A stretch of DNA of 9,705 nucleotides from Treponema sp. (GTDB lineage Bacteria > Spirochaetota > Spirochaetia > Treponematales > Breznakiellaceae): contig WQWD01000073.1 in the NCBI GenBank assembly GCA_009785545.1, positions 1 to 9,705 on the forward strand. The letters run 5' to 3'. Below the pieces are notes generated by a model that saw nothing but the letters and a program-made list of their open reading frames with translations, did not search any database and was not told the origin of the DNA. Each line of letters opens with the position of its first letter. Position 1 is the stretch's first letter. A program made the position numbers and the translations under genes. Shown here one piece after another: positions 1 through 6,438 of the stretch.

Positions 1-1005
1 GATACTTATTCCCTTCATGTTGCGGGAGGAGAATACAATGTCGCCAAAAATCTTTCCTCTTGTTTTGGAATGAGAACTGCCGTCGCTACAGCCATGGTAG
101 ATTACCCAATCGGTCAGCGTATTGAGGCGGATGTACGCAGAGCCGGAGTTACCCCTTATTACAAACGATTTAAGCACGACGGTGTACGAGGACCTAACAT
201 GGCCATCGTGTGGAGCGATCAAGGGCACGGCGTACGCGCCCCGATAGTTTTCTACAACAGGTCTTACGAAGCGGCTCAACAATTAAAACAGGGAAGTTTT
301 GACTGGAACGCTATTTTTCAGGGTGGTATACGGTGGTTCCATTCAGGAGGCATTTTTTGCTCGCTCTCCCCTTCTACTTCTGAATTAGTAATTGAAGCTA
401 TGCAAGCCGCAAAAAAAGCCGGCGCTGTCATTTCTTTTGATCTGAATTACCGCGCTAAACTCTGGGCAGTAGCTGCCGAAGAGCGAGGGCTTTCTTCCGC
501 TCAAGCCGAAGAAGAAGCCGCAAAAACTCTTCGTGAAATTGTATCTTATGTTGACGTGCTTGTCGGCAATGAAGAAGACCTTCAAAAAGGTTTGGGGCTT
601 AAAGGGCAGGATGTAGAAACAGCAAGCAAGCTCGACCCTTCCGCCTTTTTTGCCATGATTGAAAATGTACGAAAAGATTTTCCAAACATCAAAGCGGTTG
701 CTACTACTTTGCGTGAAGTTCATTCCACCAACCGCCACTCATGGAGCGCTGTATTATGGCTTGACGGAAAAAACTATCTGGCTCCAACCTGCGAGCTCGA
801 TGTTATTGACCGTGTAGGCGGTGGCGACGGGTTTGCCTCAGGTCTTTTGTACGGCCTGATGTCCGGCAAAAGCCCCGAAGAATCCTTAAAACTTGGTTGG
901 GCTCACGGCGCATTACTTACAACAACTCCGGGAGATACTTCCATGGTAAGTACAGATCAAGTCGAAGCGTTCGCAAAAGGCGGATCCGCAAGGATACAAC
1001 GTTAA
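1..1005 (+). CDS. kdgK: PfkB-family sugar kinase, probable 2-keto-3-deoxygluconate kinase (5' end cut off by window)
   Basis: Likely phosphorylates 2-keto-3-deoxygluconate to KDPG with ATP in the cytoplasm, feeding the aldolase encoded about 1 kb downstream. The reading frame is open from base 1, so the first ATG at position 70 is internal. The 23 residues before it include the N-terminal PfkB motif GGEYNVAKNL, the sugar-binding glycines plus NVA. In all, 334 residues are visible, and perhaps 30 to 40 are missing at the N-terminus. The C-terminal PfkB signature DRVGGGDGFASG is present, with the catalytic-base Asp at about visible residue 276; GGGD replaces the commoner GAGD. The segments FYNRSYEAAQQL and FDLNYRAKLW resemble KDG-kinase-type members. 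The PfkB family is certain. Substrate assignment rests on these motifs and on the nearby KDPG aldolase. Another ketose or nucleoside kinase activity cannot be excluded. Confidence 0.8.
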   Translation, partial: DTYSLHVAGGEYNVAKNLSSCFGMRTAVATAMVDYPIGQRIEADVRRAGVTPYYKRFKHDGVRGPNMAIVWSDQGHGVRAPIVFYNRSYEAAQQLKQGSFDWNAIFQGGIRWFHSGGIFCSLSPSTSELVIEAMQAAKKAGAVISFDLNYRAKLWAVAAEERGLSSAQAEEEAAKTLREIVSYVDVLVGNEEDLQKGLGLKGQDVETASKLDPSAFFAMIENVRKDFPNIKAVATTLREVHSTNRHSWSAVLWLDGKNYLAPTCELDVIDRVGGGDGFASGLLYGLMSGKSPEESLKLGWAHGALLTTTPGDTSMVSTDQVEAFAKGGSARIQR

Positions 1006-1030
1006 GTAAATCTGTAGTTGATTTCCAAGG

Positions 1031-1080
1031 AATTGAGGCTGTCACAAAACCGGGTTAGCTTTGGGGCGGTCTCAATTTTT
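1031..1080 (+). terminator. Possible weak terminator stem between convergent genes
   Basis: After the kinase stop, AATTGAG (1031-1037) pairs with CTCAATT (1071-1077), which is followed by TTT (1078-1080) on the + strand. The loop is long (33 bases) with only partial inner pairing (ACCG 1049-1052 with CGGT 1067-1070). It overlaps the end of the convergent dehydrogenase gene. It could end the kinase transcript, but the stem is short, so this is tentative. Confidence 0.3.
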
Positions 1081-2029
1081 CGCTGACAATGTTTGCGCAA
1101 TCTTTGCCGGATAATACATCAATAAGATTTTTCACAGACATATCCGCCATAGCAATCGTTGCGTCTGATGTGTGCGCTCCTGTATGCGGAGTTACGACCA
1201 CATTATCAAGACTAAAAAGAGGTGAAGCCCCCGGAGGTTCTACTTCGAATGCGTCAAGCCCAAATCCTCCTAAATGACCTGAAACAAGAAGTTCATAAGC
1301 AGCGTTTTCGTCAATAAGCCCTCCTCTTGATGTATTGATAATTACAGCTCCCTTTTTCATATTTTTCATAACATCGAGGCTTATGATGTTTTTTGTTTCG
1401 CTGATAAGCGGAAGATGGAGGGAGATAAAATCAGCTTCTTTTATAACCTCATCAAAAGACGACGGAATAATGCCGTTTGCATTTGCGTATTCGCAGTTCA
1501 TAAAAGGATCATACGCCATTATTTTCATTGAAAACCCCGATGCCCGTTTTGCGACTGCTTTGCCTATCGCGCCAAGACCCAAAATGCCTATTGTTTTTCC
1601 GTAAAGCTCAAAGCCGTTAGAACGAGGCCATTCGCCTTGTTTGGTTTTTTTGTCAAGAAGAGGTATTTTACGGGCAACACAAAGAAGAAGAGCAAAAGCC
1701 AAATCTGCGGCAGCATTTGCGTTTACGCCGGGAGTATTGCACACAATTATGTTTTTTTCTTTTGCGGCGGCAAGATCAACACGATCAACACCCACGCCGT
1801 AACGGGATATAACTTTTAGTTTTGGCGCGTGCTGGAGAACTTTTTTTGTAATGTAATCAAGTCCTGCAATAAAACCTTCGCAGGGTTCAATGAGAGGAAT
1901 CAGCTCATCTTCTGATAAAGGTTTTCCATGCGGATTAAAAACAAGATCATTTGAAAATGACTTAAGAAGCTCCATCGCCGCCCCGCCCTTAGCCGAAGTA
2001 AAAGAGGTTGGGGTTACTAATACTTTCAT
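1055..2029 (-). CDS. D-isomer-specific 2-hydroxyacid dehydrogenase (phosphoglycerate-dehydrogenase-like)
   Basis: An NAD-dependent oxidoreductase of the D-2-hydroxyacid dehydrogenase superfamily, 324 residues, close to the usual length for forms without an ACT domain. The Rossmann motif GLGAIG is at residues 151-156, with Asp174 (AYDP) placed to bind the NAD ribose. The catalytic trio is complete: Arg235 in NTSRGGLID, Glu264 in FEVEPP, and His282 in PHTGAHT. The start at 2029 has a good GAGG ribosome site six bases upstream. The gene diverges from eda and converges on the KDG kinase gene. The lack of a C-terminal ACT domain argues against a standard serine-biosynthetic SerA. In this sugar-acid context, reduction of a 2-keto acid (hydroxypyruvate/glyoxylate reductase-like or 2-ketogluconate reductase-like) is possible, but the substrate cannot be read from the sequence. 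Confidence 0.85.
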   Translation of the reverse strand: MKVLVTPTSFTSAKGGAAMELLKSFSNDLVFNPHGKPLSEDELIPLIEPCEGFIAGLDYITKKVLQHAPKLKVISRYGVGVDRVDLAAAKEKNIIVCNTPGVNANAAADLAFALLLCVARKIPLLDKKTKQGEWPRSNGFELYGKTIGILGLGAIGKAVAKRASGFSMKIMAYDPFMNCEYANANGIIPSSFDEVIKEADFISLHLPLISETKNIISLDVMKNMKKGAVIINTSRGGLIDENAAYELLVSGHLGGFGLDAFEVEPPGASPLFSLDNVVVTPHTGAHTSDATIAMADMSVKNLIDVLSGKDCANIVSEKLRPPQS

Positions 2030-2085
2030 TTTTTACCTCTATAATGTATAATAATAAAATAATAATAACACAAAGGAGCGTTAAA
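2030..2085. promoter_or_regulatory. Divergent intergenic region with candidate -10 boxes and eda ribosome binding site
   Basis: These 56 AT-rich bases lie between the divergent dehydrogenase and eda starts, so both promoters probably sit here or just inside the genes. On the + strand, two TATAAT matches occur at 2040-2045 and 2047-2052. Neither has a convincing -35 at the right distance. The eda ribosome site AAAGGAG is at 2072-2078, seven bases before the ATG at 2086. On the - strand, GAGG at 2036-2039 serves the dehydrogenase. No clear operator palindrome is seen. Confidence 0.4.
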
Positions 2086-2724
2086 ATGATAGCGATGTTA
2101 AAAGAAAAAGTAACAGAAACTTATTTAATCCCTGTAGTTGTAATAGACGATGCCGCAAAAGCCGGAGATACCGCAAAAGCCCTGATAACGGGCGGCGTAA
2201 ACATAATGGAAATAACATTGCGAACCGAAGCGGGATTACAAGCCATAGAAAATGCGAAGCTGGCTTGCCCTGATTTAATCGTAGGAGCCGGAACAGTACT
2301 TTCTCTGGATAAATGTAAAGAAGCGATTTCACGTGGGGCAGGTTTTGTTGTTTCTCCCGGCTTTGATCCGGTAATAGTGGATTATTGCCAGAAAAATAAT
2401 GTGCCGATTTTTCCGGGCTGCGTAACTCCTACAGAAATTACAGCCGCCATTAATTCAGGAGTCGATGTTGTAAAGTTCTTTCCGGCTCAAGTGTACGGAG
2501 GAATAGCTGCAATAAAAGCGATTTCTGCTCCGTTTGGCAAAGTAAAATTTATTCCCACAGGCGGTGTAGATAACTCTAACCTTGCACAGTACGTTATACC
2601 TCAAGTGTTTGCCGTAGGCGGCGCATGGCTCTGCGACCGCAAACACATTAACTCCGGCGATTTTCAGGCTATTACAGCAGCTTGCCAAACAGCCGTAAAA
2701 ATCGTCAAAGAAAACAGGGGGTAA
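2086..2724 (+). CDS. eda: 2-dehydro-3-deoxyphosphogluconate (KDPG) aldolase
   Basis: A class I aldolase that splits KDPG into pyruvate and glyceraldehyde-3-phosphate, the last step of KDG and Entner-Doudoroff catabolism; cytoplasmic. The 212-residue protein matches the family length. It has Glu42 and Arg46 in MEITLRTEAG, VGAGTV at 66-71, the phosphate/substrate loop SPGF at 90-93, FPGCVTPTE at 109-117, the Schiff-base Lys130 in VVKFFPAQ, and PTGGV at 157-161. These line up with E. coli Eda Glu45, Arg49 and Lys133, offset by three. I chose the ATG at 2086 because AAAGGAG precedes it at good spacing and the protein then starts as family members do. A longer frame from 2008 would overlap the divergent gene. 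Activity on 2-keto-4-hydroxyglutarate is also known in the family. Confidence 0.95.
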   Translation: MIAMLKEKVTETYLIPVVVIDDAAKAGDTAKALITGGVNIMEITLRTEAGLQAIENAKLACPDLIVGAGTVLSLDKCKEAISRGAGFVVSPGFDPVIVDYCQKNNVPIFPGCVTPTEITAAINSGVDVVKFFPAQVYGGIAAIKAISAPFGKVKFIPTGGVDNSNLAQYVIPQVFAVGGAWLCDRKHINSGDFQAITAACQTAVKIVKENRG

Positions 2725-2726
2725 TT

Positions 2727-2755
2727 ATAGTCAATTAATTTTATTAATTGACTAT
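2727..2755. terminator. Stem-loop between convergent eda and nagB, likely bidirectional terminator
   Basis: A perfect 12-bp inverted repeat begins three bases after the eda stop: left arm 2727-2738 (ATAGTCAATTAA), loop TTTTA (2739-2743), right arm 2744-2755 (TTAATTGACTAT). It is AT-rich, and the following T-run is only about three bases. It is not a textbook intrinsic terminator, but its place between convergent genes suggests it ends or protects both transcripts. Confidence 0.6.
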
Positions 2756-2798
2756 TTCCGATTGTAAATACTTGTAGAATAGTTTTGGGGGAACCTCT

Positions 2799-3599
2799 TT
2801 AGTAACTCTGAATATTTTCCCTCTCAATATCCTTAAAATATTTTACAGTTCCAACTTTTAATTCATCGATAGCGTCTTCGTCACAAACAATTATTGCCTT
2901 GGGGTGCATTTGCAGACAGGAAAGTGTCCACATATGGTTTACGCCTCCTTCGACTATTGCCGCAAGAGCACGCGCTTTGTTTCTTCCACTGACGATGATC
3001 ACCACTTCGCGGGCATCCATAACTGTACCCACGCCAACAGTCAGAGATTTAAATGGGACTTTTGTTATATCTCCGTCAAAGAAACGCGCGTTGGCGTTCC
3101 TTGTTTCTTCGTTTAAAGTTTTTATTCTTGTTCTTGATTGCAGTGATGAACCCGGTACGTTAAACGCAAGGTGTCCGTCAATACCCATGCCGCCCAAAAA
3201 CAATTCTACCCCGCCGGATTTTGTAATTGCTTCTTCGTAGAGACGACATTCTTCGGCTGGATCTTTTGCCATGCCGTCGGGGATAAACACATTAGCAAGA
3301 TTTATATCAACATGATCGAATAAATTTTCCATCATAAAACGGCGGTAACTTTGCGGGTGATCTCCGGGCAAGCCGATATACTCATCCATGTTAAATGTGT
3401 GTACATTTGCAAAAGACAGTTTTTTTTCCTGAACCATTTTTATAAATTCACGGTAAATCAAACGAGGGCTGCCGCCTGTGGGAAGCCCCAATACAAACGG
3501 ATTTTCCGGACTGCATTTGTACGCATTAATCCTGCCGGCAATGTAAGACGCAGCCCAGCGGCTGGCCTTTTCGTAATTTTCATGAATAACAAGTCTCAT
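2799..3599 (-). CDS. nagB: Glucosamine-6-phosphate deaminase with Val in place of catalytic Glu148
   Basis: Converts glucosamine-6-phosphate to fructose-6-phosphate plus ammonia, the last step of amino-sugar catabolism; cytoplasmic, hexameric in E. coli. The length of 266 residues equals E. coli NagB, with collinear numbering. Visible motifs are GLPTGGSP (38-45), FNMDEYIGLP with Asp72 (69-78), and MGIDGHLAFN with Asp141 and His143 (138-147). SSLQSRTRIKTL (151-162) retains the allosteric-site residues Ser151, Arg158 and Lys160; Tyr254 is also kept. The striking point is residue 148: the family has NEP with catalytic Glu148, but here the codon is GTA (bases 3156-3158), giving NVP. One base separates GTA from GAA. 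The start has AGGAG six bases upstream. It is the last gene of the operon, 61 bases after nagA, with palindromes in between. Confidence 0.95.
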   Translation of the reverse strand: MRLVIHENYEKASRWAASYIAGRINAYKCSPENPFVLGLPTGGSPRLIYREFIKMVQEKKLSFANVHTFNMDEYIGLPGDHPQSYRRFMMENLFDHVDINLANVFIPDGMAKDPAEECRLYEEAITKSGGVELFLGGMGIDGHLAFNVPGSSLQSRTRIKTLNEETRNANARFFDGDITKVPFKSLTVGVGTVMDAREVVIIVSGRNKARALAAIVEGGVNHMWTLSCLQMHPKAIIVCDEDAIDELKVGTVKYFKDIERENIQSY

Positions 3600-3631
3600 T
3601 TTAAACTCCTAATTTTTTTTATTCGTGCGGA

Positions 3632-3660
3632 GGGGTTTAATACCCCGCCCTTCAGGGCGG
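3632..3660. repeat. Palindromic element between nagA and nagB (copy 1, CCGCCC-TTCA-GGGCGG)
   Basis: A GC-rich hairpin, CCGCCC (3645-3650), loop TTCA, GGGCGG (3655-3660), lies directly against the nagA stop. An overlapping alternative hairpin pairs GGGGT (3632-3636) with ACCCC (3642-3646); the two share bases 3645-3646 and exclude each other. Such CCCCGCC/GGCGGGG palindromes recall ends of IS200/IS605-type elements and REP-like repeats, but no transposase is present here. In the mRNA it could affect nagB expression or transcript stability. Confidence 0.6.
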
Positions 3661-4914
3661 TTAAAAGGGATTAAAGCCCGACTGCAATTCCTTATTAGAA
3701 CAACATACCCCGTCATTCATGGCGGGGTTGTTGATGATATTTCCTCCAACCATAACCAATTTTATGTTAAAATTATGATCGAACACAGTAATATCGGCCA
3801 GCTTGCCGGGGATAATCGTTCCCTGATTTGTATAGCGCATAACGTTTGCGGGATTTGTCGACGCAGCTCTTACAGCATCCTCAATATTGAAACCGCCGGT
3901 AACAAGATTTTGTATTCCACGAATCATGGTAAGCCCGGAGCCGGCTATCACATCGTCACTAACGCGGCGAAAAGCTCCGTCACGGAAAACCACTTCCTCG
4001 CCGTTGGCAAAAAAAGGACCTTCTTTTTGTTCTGTCGGCTTAAGACTGTCCGTTATCAGAACAATTTTATCATTATGTTTGTTGCTCAATAGCAGTTTCA
4101 GCAAATCCAGATGAACATGAAAACCATCGGCAATTATTTCACAAGACATTTCGTTGTGAATAAGTATTGCGCCAACAGCATTAGGATTTCGGTGGTCAAG
4201 TCTTCTCATTGCATTAAACAGATGAGTTGAATGGAGTATCCCAACCTGCATTCCTTCCAACATATTCCCGTATTCGGCATCGGTATGCCCGGCTTGCATT
4301 ACAATTCCCTTTTTGATACAGAACAAAGCAAGTTCGCGCATCCCTTTAAGCTCCGGCGCTACAGTCATATTTACAATATGCCCTTCAGAAGCTTCCCAAA
4401 GTTTTTCCATCAGATTTATATCGACAGGATGTATCGTTTCAAGTTTTTGCACTCCAAGGCGGGAGGGCGAAATGAAAGGGCCTTCAAGATGAATCCCCAT
4501 TATTCTAGCACCCTTTTCCTTGCCCATGGCAGAAGCAACTGTTTTAACCGCCCGAATTAGCTGCTCGGGTTTTGCCGGATACAAAGTGGGATTAAAAGCT
4601 GTTACTCCCAAATCAGCGAGTAACATCGACATTGAAAGCACAGATTCTTCTCCGGCGGCAAATGCTTCTTCGGTATTATCGAAGTCAACTCCATAACCGC
4701 CATATCCGTGAATATGAGTATCGATAAAACCGGGTGTGATGTACGCGCCTTGTGCGTCAAAAAAAACAGTGTCGGGATCAAAGTGGCGCTTTTCGAAACG
4801 CTTTTGAGAAAATATATCTGATATAATACCGTCTTGCACAAGAACCGCACATCGTTCCATTACAGCAAAGCCGGTCAGCACTACTCCATTATAAAGGCAT
4901 ACTGGTTTACTCAT
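3661..4914 (-). CDS. nagA: N-acetylglucosamine-6-phosphate deacetylase with apparent C-terminal extension
   Basis: A metal-dependent amidohydrolase that removes acetate from GlcNAc-6-phosphate to supply NagB; cytoplasmic. The 417 residues are slightly longer than the usual 380-400. Motifs in order are PGFIDTHIHG with the HxH metal pair His67/His69, EGPFIS with metal ligand Glu144, AGHTDA with His210, HSTHLFNAM with His231, LITDS with catalytic Asp289, and the TNPANV...GxIxPGKLADITVFD end (354-379). An N-acetylgalactosamine-6-phosphate deacetylase (AgaA-type) is a possible alternative. The body ends naturally near GGNIINN (390-396). The last 21 residues are encoded inside the palindrome-bearing segment 3661-3726 and look like added sequence. 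The start at 4914 lies nine bases after the GH20 stop and has no clear Shine-Dalgarno, so translation probably depends on coupling. Confidence 0.93.
   Translation of the reverse strand: MSKPVCLYNGVVLTGFAVMERCAVLVQDGIISDIFSQKRFEKRHFDPDTVFFDAQGAYITPGFIDTHIHGYGGYGVDFDNTEEAFAAGEESVLSMSMLLADLGVTAFNPTLYPAKPEQLIRAVKTVASAMGKEKGARIMGIHLEGPFISPSRLGVQKLETIHPVDINLMEKLWEASEGHIVNMTVAPELKGMRELALFCIKKGIVMQAGHTDAEYGNMLEGMQVGILHSTHLFNAMRRLDHRNPNAVGAILIHNEMSCEIIADGFHVHLDLLKLLLSNKHNDKIVLITDSLKPTEQKEGPFFANGEEVVFRDGAFRRVSDDVIAGSGLTMIRGIQNLVTGGFNIEDAVRAASTNPANVMRYTNQGTIIPGKLADITVFDHNFNIKLVMVGGNIINNPAMNDGVCCSNKELQSGFNPF
3699..3732. repeat. Palindromic element inside the nagA 3' end (copy 2, CCCCGTCA-TTCA-TGGCGGGG)
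   Basis: The core hairpin is CCCCGTCA (3708-3715), loop TTCA (3716-3719), TGGCGGGG (3720-3727), with one G-T wobble. It is extended by outer arms AACAA (3699-3703) and TTGTT (3728-3732), with a four-base CATA bulge on one side. It shares the loop and the CCCCGYC/GGCGG pattern with copy 1 some 60 bases away, so the two look related. It lies within the nagA reading frame and encodes residues around 395-405. Confidence 0.6.
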
Positions 4915-4923
4915 ACGTCTATG

Positions 4924-6438
4924 TTATTCTAACACGCCTTTGTATTGCAATAGCCCCAGCTTATCAAGCCTTTCCTGATGTACAACCAACCGTTTCCCAA
5001 AATCTTCTAAATCTTTGGATTTGTTATCTGACCAAAGCGCTTCGGAAATAGCGCAAATTCGAGGAAAGATCATGTATTCAGCGAGCTTACAAGCATAAAT
5101 TACTTCCGACCAAAAGTTTCCCTGTCCGCCCATAACAAGAGAAGCCTCAGTTTCGTTCATCTGCGGAGTAACAGGATTCATGTTATAACCTTTTGCGATT
5201 GTACCTATTCCCAGCCTGCCTATTTCTTCAGGTTTGTTGATATGACGATAATCAAGATAGCAGCCTTCGGATTGCGGCGACATTATTGTACGGCAACCCA
5301 AAGATACGGCATGAGAGCCTCCCTCTTGACCACGCCATGACATAACGATGACATCCTCAGGCAGCGGAAATTTTTCTGTGTTCTCAAGTATTTCGTCCCA
5401 TCCGATAGTCACTCTTCCTCTATCACGAAGCATTTGGGCAAGGCGTGCGGTTATCCAGCTCTGCATTTGTGCAGGATTTTCAAGACCCAATTCGGTAAGA
5501 CGTTTTTGGCACTTTGGACATTCTTTCCATCTGCTGAAGCGCACTTCGTCTCCGCCGATATGAACATACTTTGAAGGAAACAGTTCGGCAAGCGAATCAA
5601 ACACAGCTTCCGCCAGAGGAAAAATATCATCATTGCCTGCACACAAAACATCCTCAAAAATACCATAACGATCTTCCACTCTGTACGGACCGCCTGTACA
5701 GCCCAATCCGGGATAAGCCGCCAAAACCGAACTGGCATGACCAGGAAGATCCACTTCTGGCACTACTTCGATATGACGCAAAGCGGCATAAGAAACAATC
5801 TCACGAATCTGATCCTTTGTATAAAATCCTTCGCCGCTCACCCTTCCCCCAAGACGATGGTCGCAGCGTTTTGAACCGATCTCGGTAAGCAATGGATATT
5901 GATCAACAGGAAGCCTCCAGCCCTGATCGTCTGTAAGATGCCAATGAAAAATACTGATATGTTGAAGCGACAGAGCATCCAGTAAATTTTTAATAAAATC
6001 GACAGAGAAAAAATGCCGCGAACAATCAAGCATAAGCCCACGCCAAGCAAAACAAGGTTTGTCCTCAATAACGCCGCATGGTATAGTCAAAGTTCCATCA
6101 CAATATCCCGAAAGAACAAGCTGGCGTAAAGTTTGCAAGCCTCGAAATATTCCGGTATCTGTTTGAGCCGCCAGTTTAATTTCGCCGGGAAGGATTTCCA
6201 GCCGATAGCTTTCAGCGCCTGTTTTTTCGTCTGCCGAAGTTTCCATTTTTGCCAAGCTGATACAGCACTCTGCGGCAAATACATTCTCGCCAAAAGTTTT
6301 TTTGACCTGCGCGGCAAAAACATCCGCCTCATTTTGAAAAACTGACGGAGCTATTTTGGGAATACCAGAACATTGAAAATTTCCGTTTCCGTATTGAATA
6401 GAAAAAGGTTTAGGTATAATTGCGTATTTATTCATCAT
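4924..6438 (-). CDS. Family 20 beta-N-acetylhexosaminidase, apparently cytoplasmic
   Basis: A glycoside hydrolase that removes terminal beta-linked GlcNAc or GalNAc by substrate-assisted catalysis. The 504 residues comprise an N-terminal alpha/beta domain (about 1-125, GH20b-like) and a catalytic barrel (about 130-470). Landmarks are AWRGLMLDCSRHFF (131-144), FHWHLTDDQGWR (164-175), EVDLPGHA (228-235), HIGGDEV with the catalytic pair Asp297-Glu298, substrate-pocket tryptophans in GWDEI (Trp347) and MSWRG (Trp368), and GGQGNFWSE (437-445). The N-terminus MMNKYAIIPKPFS has no signal peptide or lipobox, so the enzyme probably works inside the cell on imported oligosaccharides. Its ATG overlaps the preceding stop codon (ATGA), and nagA follows after nine bases. 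Whether the substrate is a chitin, peptidoglycan, host-glycan or glycosaminoglycan fragment cannot be told from sequence. Confidence 0.95.
   Translation of the reverse strand: MMNKYAIIPKPFSIQYGNGNFQCSGIPKIAPSVFQNEADVFAAQVKKTFGENVFAAECCISLAKMETSADEKTGAESYRLEILPGEIKLAAQTDTGIFRGLQTLRQLVLSGYCDGTLTIPCGVIEDKPCFAWRGLMLDCSRHFFSVDFIKNLLDALSLQHISIFHWHLTDDQGWRLPVDQYPLLTEIGSKRCDHRLGGRVSGEGFYTKDQIREIVSYAALRHIEVVPEVDLPGHASSVLAAYPGLGCTGGPYRVEDRYGIFEDVLCAGNDDIFPLAEAVFDSLAELFPSKYVHIGGDEVRFSRWKECPKCQKRLTELGLENPAQMQSWITARLAQMLRDRGRVTIGWDEILENTEKFPLPEDVIVMSWRGQEGGSHAVSLGCRTIMSPQSEGCYLDYRHINKPEEIGRLGIGTIAKGYNMNPVTPQMNETEASLVMGGQGNFWSEVIYACKLAEYMIFPRICAISEALWSDNKSKDLEDFGKRLVVHQERLDKLGLLQYKGVLE
6433..6438 (-). promoter_or_regulatory. 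ATGA stop-start overlap coupling the beta-helix lipoprotein gene to GH20
   Basis: On the - strand the bases read ATGATG. The upstream gene's TGA (6437-6435) overlaps the first ATG of the hexosaminidase (6438-6436) in the classical four-base ATGA form. A second in-frame ATG follows at 6435-6433. This arrangement usually means translational coupling, tying hexosaminidase output to the surface lipoprotein. Confidence 0.7.

Noticed and set aside
70..72. ATG at 70 as the start of the sugar kinase
   Set aside because: The frame is open to base 1 and upstream codons encode the conserved GGEYNVA motif, so the gene is truncated by the window edge.
385..738. Antisense frame of 117 codons inside the kinase gene
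   Set aside because: It is a shadow frame of a clearly conserved PfkB gene, with low-complexity, Phe-rich translation and no ribosome site or family motif noticed.
2008..2085. Longer eda start giving 26 extra N-terminal residues
   Set aside because: It would overlap the divergent dehydrogenase gene, lacks family similarity, and the ATG at 2086 has a strong AAAGGAG site.
3625..4092. A 155-codon + strand frame across the nagA 3' end and palindromes
   Set aside because: It is mostly antisense to conserved nagA codons; no transposase or TnpB motif is visible in it.
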